This document shows, piece after piece, positions 1 to 5,127 of a DNA stretch of 6,857 nucleotides. This DNA is from an uncultured Ruminococcus sp. (GTDB taxonomy: Bacteria > Bacillota > Clostridia > Oscillospirales > Ruminococcaceae): NCBI GenBank assembly GCA_900540005.1, contig UQEM01000129.1, forward strand, positions 1-6,857, given 5' to 3'. The position numbers and the translations under genes are program-made. The notes under the pieces are model-generated. The model did not search any database. It was not told the DNA's origin and saw only the letters and a list, made by a program, of their open reading frames with translations. Positions within the stretch are counted from its first letter, which is position 1. Each line of letters begins with the position of its first letter.

Positions 1-63
1 ATATTCTATTTGATTTTTTATGCAGGGTAAATGCCAATATCGCTTAAGTTGTTGGAATTGCTT

Positions 64-213
64 AGGGGAATTTTCCCCTGACAAGCATCGTGATAAAGTC
101 ACGTTTCTCCAAAACGTGGCGCATATCACCGTGCTTGCGAACTGAGAGTGCCGATTTTTCATCGGCACGACTTTTACCGCCTTTCGGCGGTTTTCTCGCT
201 CTCATAGCGAGAA
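64..213. repeat. Cluster of five perfect stem-loops
   Basis: Five perfect inverted repeats follow one another within 150 bases. AGGGGAA pairs across 64-70/73-79. CACGTTT pairs across 100-106/112-118. GTGCCGAT pairs across 148-155/161-168. ACCGCC pairs across 176-181/186-191 and is followed by TTTT. TTCTCGCT pairs across 193-200/206-213. Loops are 2 to 5 bases. Such density suggests a folded single-stranded DNA site (transfer or replication origin) or a structured RNA. The ACCGCC hairpin with TTTT could act as a weak plus-strand terminator. The function is not known. Confidence 0.6.
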
Positions 214-404
214 TTGGAGCGTCAGCGACTATCTTTCTATTATGCCGCCGCTTTGGTCGGCTGTCATATCGCTCACGCTCCACCGTGATGCCCTCACTTC
301 TGCCGATGATATTATTGTAAAATAGTACGGCGCAGTTTCGGCGCAACTTGGGCGGCAGTATGGTGAAAATATCTCCTCATATATCAATACCAAATTCTGA
401 GCCG

Positions 405-494
405 TATCGTTAAGTATCTCCGCTGAAAACTTCGGATAATATGCGACAGGATATTTGTGCATAACAGAGATTATTTTGGCGATACTTAACGATA
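405..494. repeat. 14-bp perfect inverted repeat enclosing a 62-base loop
   Basis: TATCGTTAAGTATC at 405-418 is exactly complementary to 481-494. Inside are shorter pairings, TATGC with GCATA and TCCG with CGGA. Seven T residues follow at 498-504 on the plus strand. This could be a structured RNA ending in a T-run, or a DNA site for a dimeric protein or for replication. There is no adjacent recognisable gene to decide between these. The AAGTATCT at its left arm also occurs in the oriT-like region at 3760-3767. Confidence 0.55.
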
Positions 495-891
495 GCCTTT
501 TTTTATTGGTAATGATATGTAGAAGGCTGCGACCGACACGATGAAGATACCCTCCACTATACAACCGGAGATTTTGAGGTTTTGGGCATGATTTTACGAA
601 AAGTTTACATTTTGTTCATGGCGGCTCTCCTTATTGCATAAATTCAACACCGGAAAACTATTTATTATGACGATGAAATTGCAAAGCTCGGAGCGCCGTC
701 CTCCGTTCCGCTGACGGTCTGCCTGACACTTAACGCAGGAGCATTCCCCATAATAATTACTGCTCCCGACACAATGCTGACGGCAAGCACATTGTCGGTA
801 AACCATACAGAAAAATATACTCCGATTTAGGCATAACGGAGAACATTTCAGTTTCGGGTAAAAAATTTCTCGAAATCATTGTCCTAAACGG

Positions 892-1015
892 AATTTCCTC
901 GGTAGTAAGGTGGGAGATGTTTTCGGGAGGTCGCTGTGAGAGGACAGTTTGTAAACATTATGTGAACTTTTCGGGAAAATCGCCCCACTTTTCCAAATTT
1001 CCCGGTAGTAAAGTG
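892..1015. repeat. Imperfect direct repeat, about 20 bases, 104 bases apart
   Basis: AATTTCCTCGGTAGTAAGGT (892-911) and AATTTCCCGGTAGTAAAGTG (996-1015) are two copies sharing AATTTCC and CGGTAGTAA. A 7-bp inverted repeat (CGGGAAA at 972-978, TTTCCCG at 998-1004) overlaps the second copy. No function is apparent. Confidence 0.5.
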
Positions 1016-1019
1016 AAAG

Positions 1020-1090
1020 GGCATTTTACATCGCACACTGATAGGGGCGTGATGATAATAATTGCTCCGCCGTATCTGCTGTAAAATGCC
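1020..1090. repeat. 11-bp perfect inverted repeat
   Basis: GGCATTTTACA at 1020-1030 is exactly complementary to 1080-1090, with 49 bases between. It lies just downstream (minus direction) of the methyltransferase stub. There is no T-run beside it, so it is not an obvious terminator. Confidence 0.5.
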
Positions 1091-1132
1091 TGGTGAAAAT
1101 ACACTGGTTTGGTTTTGAGATCGACCGAAAGT

Positions 1133-1249
1133 TCATGCGCAATTGCGGCTGGTATAATGACGCAGTTCTTCCTCTATTGTGGATAGCTGCGTGTAAAATT
1201 CATCGGTTTTTCCTGCCTTTGACATATGTAAATTACTGTTACCTGCCAT
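1133..1249 (-). pseudogene. 5' stub of EcoRI-type adenine-specific DNA methyltransferase
   Basis: The full-length enzyme methylates adenine in DNA; this 38-residue stub cannot. It begins MAGNSNLHMSKAGKTDEFYT and continues through QLSTIEEELRHY. That matches the start of Firmicute adenine methyltransferases of the EcoRI family (typically NLHxAKxxKxDEFYTQLxDIExELxHY), which run to several hundred residues. After HY the resemblance stops and a TGA follows six codons later (1133-1135), so a deletion or insertion junction probably lies near 1153. The SAM-binding and catalytic parts are absent. The start is ATG at 1247-1249 with GGAGG (1256-1260) six bases upstream. Its promoter and leader are intact and contain the ACTTGC operators shared with the divergent XRE gene. 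The family call rests on N-terminal pattern memory only. Confidence 0.6.
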
Positions 1250-1262
1250 ATTACACCTCCGA

Positions 1263-1347
1263 AAACTTGCGAGTAGAGCAAGTTTCCACTCATTCACTTG
1301 CATTTGCATTAAGTGTTATAGCGCAATCTTAATTTTAATGCAAGTGA
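1263..1347. promoter_or_regulatory. Paired ACTTGC/GCAAGT operator-like palindromes
   Basis: Four copies of one six-base motif alternate in orientation: ACTTGC at 1265-1270, GCAAGT at 1278-1283, ACTTGC at 1296-1301 and GCAAGT at 1340-1345. The first pair forms the palindrome AAACTTGC-N7-GCAAGTTT (1263-1285). The second pair belongs to an 11-bp inverted repeat, TCACTTGCATT at 1294-1304 and its complement at 1337-1347. The sites sit between the divergent XRE gene and the methyltransferase stub, and one overlaps the leftward -35 box. XRE repressors commonly bind such palindromes, so autoregulation by the neighbouring protein is likely but inferred. Confidence 0.55.
1315..1343 (-). promoter_or_regulatory. 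Leftward promoter for the methyltransferase stub
   Basis: On the minus strand, TTGCAT (1343-1338) lies 17 bases before TATAAC (1320-1315), a plausible sigma-A promoter. It would give a leader of about 60 bases holding the AAACTTGC hairpin just before the GGAGG site. The GCAAGT half-site at 1340-1345 overlaps the -35 box, which suits repression. Confidence 0.45.
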
Positions 1348-1354
1348 TTTGGTG

Positions 1355-1383
1355 CATAATAGTACCAGAACGAAAGTGAGGTG
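1355..1383 (+). promoter_or_regulatory. Possible -10 box and ribosome binding site of the XRE gene
   Basis: CATAAT at 1355-1360 is the best -10 candidate for the rightward XRE gene. Its -35 region near 1332-1338 (ATTTTAA) is poor and overlaps the right operator arm, so activity may need or suffer from a bound regulator. GAGGTG at 1378-1383 is a good ribosome binding site five bases before ATG 1389. Confidence 0.35.
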
Positions 1384-1388
1384 CGACT

Positions 1389-1754
1389 ATGGAAATATAT
1401 GACAGAGGCGAGCTTATACGGAAACTTCGTACAGAAAGAAAAATCACGCAAAAACAGTTAGCGGATAAGTTAGGCGTTTCCGAAGCTACAGTATGCAAAT
1501 ATGAGAATAACACCTCTATTCCACCATTTGAGACACTTCGCTCTATCGCCAGTATCTTCAATGTGTCTATGGATACCCTCTGCGGTATGAAGCATCAGGG
1601 TACGCTCTCTACTCACGGACTGACCGAAGCACAGACAGAAACTGTCAAAGCCCTGGTCGATGCCTATCGTATCAAAAACGCTCAGACGGGCAGGCAGCTC
1701 ACGCAGGAGCAGTTTGCAGTGCTGGGAAAGATCACAGCCGAGCTGACAAAATAA
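1389..1754 (+). CDS. XRE-family helix-turn-helix transcriptional regulator
   Basis: This 121-residue cytoplasmic protein is a DNA-binding regulator. Residues 9-65 form a Cro/C1-type helix-turn-helix domain: IRKLRTERKITQKQLADKLG, then VSEATVCKYEN as the recognition region, then IPPFETLRSIASIFNVSMDTL. A linker follows, then a helical tail (residues 78-121) of unknown role, probably for dimerization. The start is ATG with GAGGTG five bases upstream. The gene is divergent from the methyltransferase stub and shares the four-half-site control region with it, so self-regulation and control of the leftward gene are likely. It ends in a bidirectional terminator. A restriction-modification control (C) protein is an alternative because of the methyltransferase neighbour, but those are usually shorter (about 80 residues). 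The domain call is firm; the target genes are inferred. Confidence 0.85.
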   Translation: MEIYDRGELIRKLRTERKITQKQLADKLGVSEATVCKYENNTSIPPFETLRSIASIFNVSMDTLCGMKHQGTLSTHGLTEAQTETVKALVDAYRIKNAQTGRQLTQEQFAVLGKITAELTK

Positions 1755-1755
1755 A

Positions 1756-1793
1756 GCCAAAGGACTCACGCAGAATCCTTCGGCTTGTTGTTT
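1756..1793. terminator. Bidirectional rho-independent terminator
   Basis: Arms 1756-1767 (GCCAAAGGACTC) and 1773-1784 pair at 10 of 12 positions around a five-base loop. The plus side is followed by TTGTTGTTT (1785-1793). The minus side is followed by TTTATTTT (1755-1748). It would end the XRE transcript and the opposing relaxase-tnpV transcript. Confidence 0.7.
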
Positions 1794-1810
1794 ATGGGGA
1801 AATCACGGCA

Positions 1811-2215
1811 TCACACATACACCATAGCTGCATACACCGGATCTCTGGCAATCAGGCGATCCATGTTCTCCAGTCCTCTTGCTTTTGCAAGATCACCGAC
1901 TGCCACAGCTCTGAGATACTCGGTATCATTTTCGAGCATCATTCCGACTTGGCGCTCAATGGCTTCTGCTATGGAACGGTCGAGGTCGATCAGGTAGCTG
2001 AGAATCGTGCCGTCATTGACGAGCTTTTTCAGCCTTGCAGGACGGTACTCCGCCGAGTAGTGCAGGTGATACTTGATGTGGTCGGAACTGAACTTAGTAA
2101 CGCTCGACTCGGCATCTGTTATGGTGTGAGTAACGGTCAGGGCATCGGTGTCGAGCATCCATACGGGCTTGTTTTTGCCGCCCATCTGAACCTTGTCTTT
2201 GCTTCTGATGATCAT
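1811..2215 (-). CDS. tnpV: TnpV-like transposon-encoded protein
   Basis: This 134-residue protein resembles TnpV, a small protein of unknown function common in Clostridia mobile elements. The resemblance is in the second half: YRPARLKKLVNDGTILSYLI then DLDRSIAEAIERQVGMML, ending ARGLENMDRLIARDPVYAAM. This follows the TnpV pattern of HRRxxYxxLLxxGxLxxYLxDID and a C-terminal helix ending near the stop. The start is ATG 2215-2213 with a perfect AGGAGGT at 2228-2222, six bases upstream. The site lies just after the relaxase stop at 2232-2230, so the two genes form an operon. Because the relaxase frame is shifted, an uninterrupted frame runs through both genes, and a naive call would wrongly fuse them. 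The element role is inferred from context. Confidence 0.65.
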   Translation of the reverse strand: MIIRSKDKVQMGGKNKPVWMLDTDALTVTHTITDAESSVTKFSSDHIKYHLHYSAEYRPARLKKLVNDGTILSYLIDLDRSIAEAIERQVGMMLENDTEYLRAVAVGDLAKARGLENMDRLIARDPVYAAMVYV

Positions 2216-2229
2216 AATAATACCTCCTG

Positions 2230-3583
2230 TTATTCCAAGTCCCACGATTTTTTCTTTCTGGTGGGTTGGTATTCTAATTGCTGTGCCTGTTCTCTCTGCT
2301 GTTGCTCTCTGAGCATCTCTTTCGCCTGCCTGAGAATAGTAGGTGCAATCCTTTCGAGCATAGCAAGTAGCTCGCTGTACTCCATGGACTGTTTTCAGTT
2401 CGGAGTACAGTGCAGATTTCTCCGCCCTGACAGCATTCAGCTTTTCAAGAGCATTATCACGCTCGGTAACAACTTCTTCACCACGTTGTCGCAGATCATA
2501 AATGCTGAGTTCAGCTTTGTCCCTTTTGTCCATTGCTTTTTGAGTAAGGCTCTTTAATGTGTCGATACGGCTAATGATCGAATCCTTGTTTCTAAGGATA
2601 GACATTCCGCTTTTCAGCATATCGTGCAGCTCAGATACAGCAACAAGGTATTCGTGTTCAGCGTCCTCATGTTTCTTCAGATCAGGCAGATATTTCAGAG
2701 TCCTGTTTATCTGCTCCACTTTTTTTGAAAGATCGGCATCAGCCTTCTCGGTTTCTGCTGTCACCGAAGAGAGCTTTTCTTCGCTTTTAGATAGTTCCTG
2801 TTTCTTATCTTCAAGCGTACTCTCTGCCGCTCTGACCTGATCTTCTACCGAGCTGAGTTCCGACTTTTTCATATCCAACAGTTTGTCCGCAGCTTCGATC
2901 TCCTCACGGAGCTTCTCAGCCTTGTACTTTGAAACGCTCTTGTGTTTTTCATGAGTGCCGAGCTTTACCCATTCGATACCGTGTTCGAGCATGAGCTGTC
3001 CGATATGCTCTTTTTCATGTTCGAGCCACGCCATAGTAATGGTGTTGGAGATGCCCTCTCCTTCAAGTCCTTGTTGTCGTAAAGCTCCGGTCAGAGAGTT
3101 GCGGACACGCATTCCGTTCTTGCGTTTTTCATCACATACCGGAACGAAATCAAGGTGCAGATGTGGTGTGCTTTCGTCCATGTGGATCACAGCATTGAAC
3201 AGTTTCAGATGGGGATTCCTCTCCTCAAAGCTGCAGGCATATTCTTCAAGCACCGCAGCCGCTTCCTTGCACATATCGGAATCCACTCCGGTGTCATCAC
3301 GGTTGCCGACCTGGAATATCGCTTCATGGAATTCTTTCTCCTGTCGGCTGTGGCGGATATGTTCCTGATAATTTGTGATCTTCCGGTCACGTCTGGTCTG
3401 CTTATCGTTATACTCCGCAAGCGCTTCATCGAACAGCTCATGATAGAGCGTTTTCAGAGAACGCTGACAGATGATTATATCATCACAGATCCTGTACTTA
3501 TTGACATTTTCGGTTATGATAGAACGGTTGTTGTGGTTGAGGTCTCCACGACCGAAACAGCCGCTCAGAGTTCTTTGTACTAT
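2230..3583 (-). pseudogene. MOB_V (Mob/Pre) relaxase with a frameshift and a lost start codon
   Basis: The relaxase nicks oriT and pilots one DNA strand during mobilization. Counting ATA 3583-3581 as residue 1, QRTLSGCFGRGDLNHNNR (3-20) carries motif I with probable catalytic His17. HMDESTPHLH (134-143) is the metal-binding motif with His134, His141 and His143. GIEWVKLGTHEKH follows, then a long coiled coil (about 220-390). The expected ATG is ATA, a TGA lies three codons upstream, and no ATG, GTG or TTG in frame precedes motif I. AAGGAG (3600-3595) precedes it by 11 bases. Near 2383-2397 the frame shifts by +1; the true C-terminus (YSELLAMLERIAP to TRKKKSWDLE) ends at TAA 2232-2230. The repaired length would be 450 residues, normal for the family. 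It lies downstream of the oriT region and upstream of tnpV. Both lesions could be sequencing errors. Confidence 0.85.
2375..2410. repeat. Hairpin exactly at the relaxase frameshift
   Basis: CTGTACTCC (2375-2383) is exactly complementary to 2402-2410. Inside, ACTG (2388-2391) pairs with CAGT (2396-2399) around TTTT. The shift between the two relaxase frames must fall between the stop of the second frame (2397-2395) and about 2380, within this hairpin. Quasi-palindromes are known hot spots for indel mutation. Confidence 0.7.
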
Positions 3584-3637
3584 ATACGATCACTCTCCTT
3601 ATGAATATGACGCTGATGCGGCTGAGAAAATAGATGA

Positions 3638-3809
3638 GCCTGCACAGCAGGCGATCGGTGCGGAGCACCGAATAATTCGGCAGGAGCCGAATTAGCTTCT
3701 GTTACTCTTGGCAAGAGTAACGTAAAGATACTTTCGACAGCCGAGTGACCGTCTATCAAAAGTATCTATTGCGCCCTGCGGGGCTTTTATCGGCTGACTC
3801 AGCAGCCGA
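3638..3809. other. oriT: Probable oriT: run of seven inverted repeats upstream of the relaxase
   Basis: The untranslated stretch before the relaxase is packed with stem-loops. GCCTGC arms lie at 3638-3643/3647-3652. TCGGTGC arms lie at 3655-3661/3665-3671. TAATTCGGC arms lie at 3673-3681/3686-3694. GTTACTCTTG arms lie at 3701-3710/3712-3721. AGATACTTT arms lie at 3726-3734/3759-3767. GCCC pairs with GGGC at 3773-3776/3781-3784. TCGGCTG arms lie at 3790-3796/3803-3809. ATTGCGCCCT (3769-3778 less the last base) directly after the AGATACTTT repeat contains TGCGCCCT, shared with the RSF1010-type nick core TAAGTGCGCCCT. Relaxase targets are typically inverted repeats beside a nick site next to the mob gene. 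The nick site is inferred, and that core belongs to another relaxase class. Confidence 0.6.
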
Positions 3810-3960
3810 AATGTGGGTACAGGAATCCAAAATCGTTACCGCAGTTTTGGCAGAAATCGTATCTTCTGAAAAGAAAAAAACTGCAAATATCCGCATTACA
3901 TTTTTGATGATCTCTGCCCCCGTGACGATGCGTGTCGATGGTGACGGTCTTTTTGAGACC
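3799..3960 (-). other. Short cysteine-rich open frame, possible zinc-ribbon remnant
   Basis: A 53-codon minus-strand frame between stops contains CNADIC, then YDFCQNCGNDFGFLYPHFGC before TGA 3801-3799. The CxxCG pair is typical of small zinc ribbons. No ATG, GTG or TTG lies in the frame, and it overlaps the last oriT hairpin and the repeat block, so it is at best the tail of a broken gene. It may be chance. Confidence 0.2.
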
Positions 3961-3996
3961 TCACAAACATCGTCACGACCGTCACACATCGTCACG
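3921..3996. repeat. Iteron-like GTGACG repeat block
   Basis: CGTGACGATG (3921-3930) is the exact complement of CATCGTCACG at 3968-3977 and at 3987-3996. GTGACGGTC (3941-3949) is the exact complement of 3977-3985. ACATCGTCACG occurs twice as a direct repeat (3967-3977 and 3986-3996), and CGTCAC units recur every 9-10 bases. A GGTCT/AGACC hairpin (3946-3960) sits at the centre. Position next to a replication-protein remnant suggests an origin or a Rep/MobC binding site; this is inference. Confidence 0.55.
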
Positions 3997-3997
3997 C

Positions 3998-4438
3998 TCA
4001 ATAACTTGTAGCGAGAAAGTTTTCCTTTTCTGCATCAGTCATATCGTGAAAAGACTTGTTTCCGCTATCACCTCTGACATAACACACCGTTGCTTTCGGA
4101 TTGCCATCAACAGGCTGATACTGAAACTCGTCCTCGTCAGTATCATCAGTATCCGATTCAGGTTCAACTATGATAGGGTGATCCTCGTCATAGCGGAGCG
4201 TGATCTTCCTGCCCTTGTGACTTCTGGAATTGCTGTACTGCACAAAGAAAAGATTATACAGCTTTCCTGAATTGACATTCAGTTTCAGCGACAGGGCATT
4301 CGGCTTGATGTCAAGCTCTAGCTTTTCGATAAGCTCGGTCGCCGTACCCTCCCAAGTCGGATTGTCCGCATTGATGAAATTGCCGATAGCTTCAAGCACA
4401 GAATCGTTGTATTCAGAAATGTGAGTCTTTAGAAACAC
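3998..4438 (-). pseudogene. C-terminal fragment of a primase/helicase-like replication protein
   Basis: The 146 codons look like the end of a plasmid or phage replication protein (AAA/RepA-type helicase or primase-helicase) rather than a whole gene. Residues 1-80 read SVLEAIGNF, WEGTATELIEKLELDIKPN, ALSLKLNVNSGKLY, then SRSHKGRKITL. This is the winged-helix-like tail seen at the end of such proteins (WxGTATELL, then NxLSxxL, then RxxGxRxIxL). An acidic linker follows (DTDDTDEDEF), then a tail ending ENFLATSY. The frame starts with GTG 4438-4436 right after TAG and has no ribosome binding site, so the N-terminal ATPase or primase part is missing. The next DNA is the oppositely oriented PIN gene. 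The probable N-terminus is at 5195. The family call is by pattern and moderately sure. Confidence 0.55.
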
Positions 4439-4462
4439 TTGCTAATATTGCGTCTCATCCTA

Positions 4463-4491
4463 TTGACTAATCTTAGTTATCATGATATAAT
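4463..4491 (+). promoter_or_regulatory. Near-consensus sigma-A promoter of the PIN gene
   Basis: TTGACT (4463-4468), a 17-base spacer, then TATAAT (4486-4491) preceded by TGA, which makes an extended -10. Transcription would start near 4498, leaving a leader of only about 12 bases, with AAGGG (4496-4500) at its very 5' end. The palindrome TATCATGATA (4478-4487) and the repeat CTTAGT/ACTAAG (4472-4477/4493-4498) overlap the -10 and could be an operator. Confidence 0.8.
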
Positions 4492-4509
4492 GACTAAGGG
4501 TGATTTATT

Positions 4510-5127
4510 ATGCGGTTTTACATAGACTTTGAAAATATCGGAAGTATTGGTCTTGTTGGAATTGAATCGCTGACAGAAAACGATTGTGTAAGAATTTATT
4601 ATAGCAATAATCCTAACATCAATATGCATACTGTGGAGAATATGATGCATTCGCTAGCCAAAATTCAATTTGTGAAATTGCCCGATTCTCTCAAAATGAT
4701 GAATCTCTCAAATGCACTTGACATAGTTTTACTTACTGATATTTCAAGAATTGCTGCTACATTAGGCTCAAATTATGCAGTTGTAATATCAAATGATAAG
4801 GGGTATGATTCGGTGATATCTGAATTAAACCAGACAAACCAAACGCATAACATATTGCGTTCAGACAGCATAAAATCTTTTTCTGCACCTCAACTTTCAA
4901 ATATCGGTTCTGCATCAACCGTTGTCGATTATAATGCATTAGACCGGTTGTTTACGCAGACATTATCAAAGTACATACAGTATAAAGACAAGATAGTAAA
5001 AATCGTAAAAAGTTCAAAAACAAGATGTGAGATTAACACGCGAATTAATCAGTCTTTTGACAACAATCAATCTAAAGTTATCATGGGCGCTTTGAAACCA
5101 ATTATCAAAGTGCTGCCCGGACAATAA
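4510..5127 (+). CDS. PIN/NYN-fold nuclease-like protein, cargo gene
   Basis: This is a 205-residue protein, probably cytoplasmic, with the signature of a PIN-like RNase domain in residues 1-125. RFYIDFENIG gives Asp6 and Glu8. Next come GIESLTENDCVRIYYSNN, SNALDIVL with Asp71, and YAVVISNDKGYDSV with Asp96 and Asp100. These acidic residues are where the metal site lies in PIN and NYN nucleases. The layout suits the Firmicute PIN-like group annotated as PIN_7. Residues 140-205 are helical and lysine-rich, possibly for nucleic-acid binding. It has its own strong promoter, opposes the flanking genes, and is much more AT-rich (18 G/C of 60 at 4561-4620, against 36 of 60 at 6241-6300 in int). It lies between two pieces of a replication gene, which indicates a cargo insertion. 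A role in defence or toxicity is possible but unproven. The substrate is unknown. Confidence 0.75.
   Translation: MRFYIDFENIGSIGLVGIESLTENDCVRIYYSNNPNINMHTVENMMHSLAKIQFVKLPDSLKMMNLSNALDIVLLTDISRIAATLGSNYAVVISNDKGYDSVISELNQTNQTHNILRSDSIKSFSAPQLSNIGSASTVVDYNALDRLFTQTLSKYIQYKDKIVKIVKSSKTRCEINTRINQSFDNNQSKVIMGALKPIIKVLPGQ

Larger units (their letters stand above)
1..1132. other. Gene-poor decayed region with many inverted repeats
   Basis: I see no gene here that I can name or that has a credible start with a ribosome binding site. It holds a cluster of stem-loops (64-213), a 14-bp inverted repeat (405-494), an imperfect direct repeat (892-912 and 996-1015), an 11-bp inverted repeat (1020-1090), and stop-poor minus-strand frames. 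One minus-strand spot has an AAGGAG site before ATG (minus strand near 615-635), but that frame reads only four codons before TAA. The longest other frames, at 62-346 and 229-564 (minus), lack ribosome binding sites and recognisable motifs. I read the region as debris of older mobile DNA. Confidence 0.5.
757..1173 (-). pseudogene. Stop-poor frame with one internal TAA; possible decayed gene
   Basis: Reading the minus strand from 1173 to 757 gives 139 codons interrupted only by TAA at 958-960. The upstream half contains VDLKTKPVYFHQAFYSRYGG and the downstream half LTTEEIPFRTMISRNF. There is no start codon with a ribosome binding site, and the frame opens inside the methyltransferase stub, so its 5' end is missing or was never there. 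A second minus frame (from 1132 down to about 880, continuing the methyltransferase frame) is also stop-poor, which weakens the case. I do not recognise the product. It may instead be a conserved non-coding or repetitive element. Confidence 0.25.

Noticed and set aside
229..564. 111-codon minus frame
   Set aside because: It starts at TTG without a ribosome binding site, crosses the 14-bp inverted repeat, and has no known motif. It is possibly decayed coding DNA, but I cannot support it.
594..806. 70-codon cysteine-containing minus frame
   Set aside because: The cysteines show no paired spacing, and the start has no ribosome binding site.
1811..3286. A single 491-residue relaxase-TnpV fusion protein starting at ATG 3286
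   Set aside because: The start lies after catalytic motif I, and tnpV has its own AGGAGGT and ATG directly after a relaxase stop in the shifted frame. The fusion is better explained by a frameshift.
1949..3604. Plus-strand open frames opposite the relaxase and tnpV
   Set aside because: They mirror the coiled-coil and catalytic codons of the relaxase and lack ribosome binding sites.
3921..3996. CRISPR array
   Set aside because: The units are 6-11 bases, in both orientations, with no unique spacers of regular length.
3756..4001. 81-codon minus frame starting with TTG that overlaps the TGA of the replication fragment
   Set aside because: It runs through the repeat block and oriT hairpins, has no ribosome binding site and no recognisable domain.
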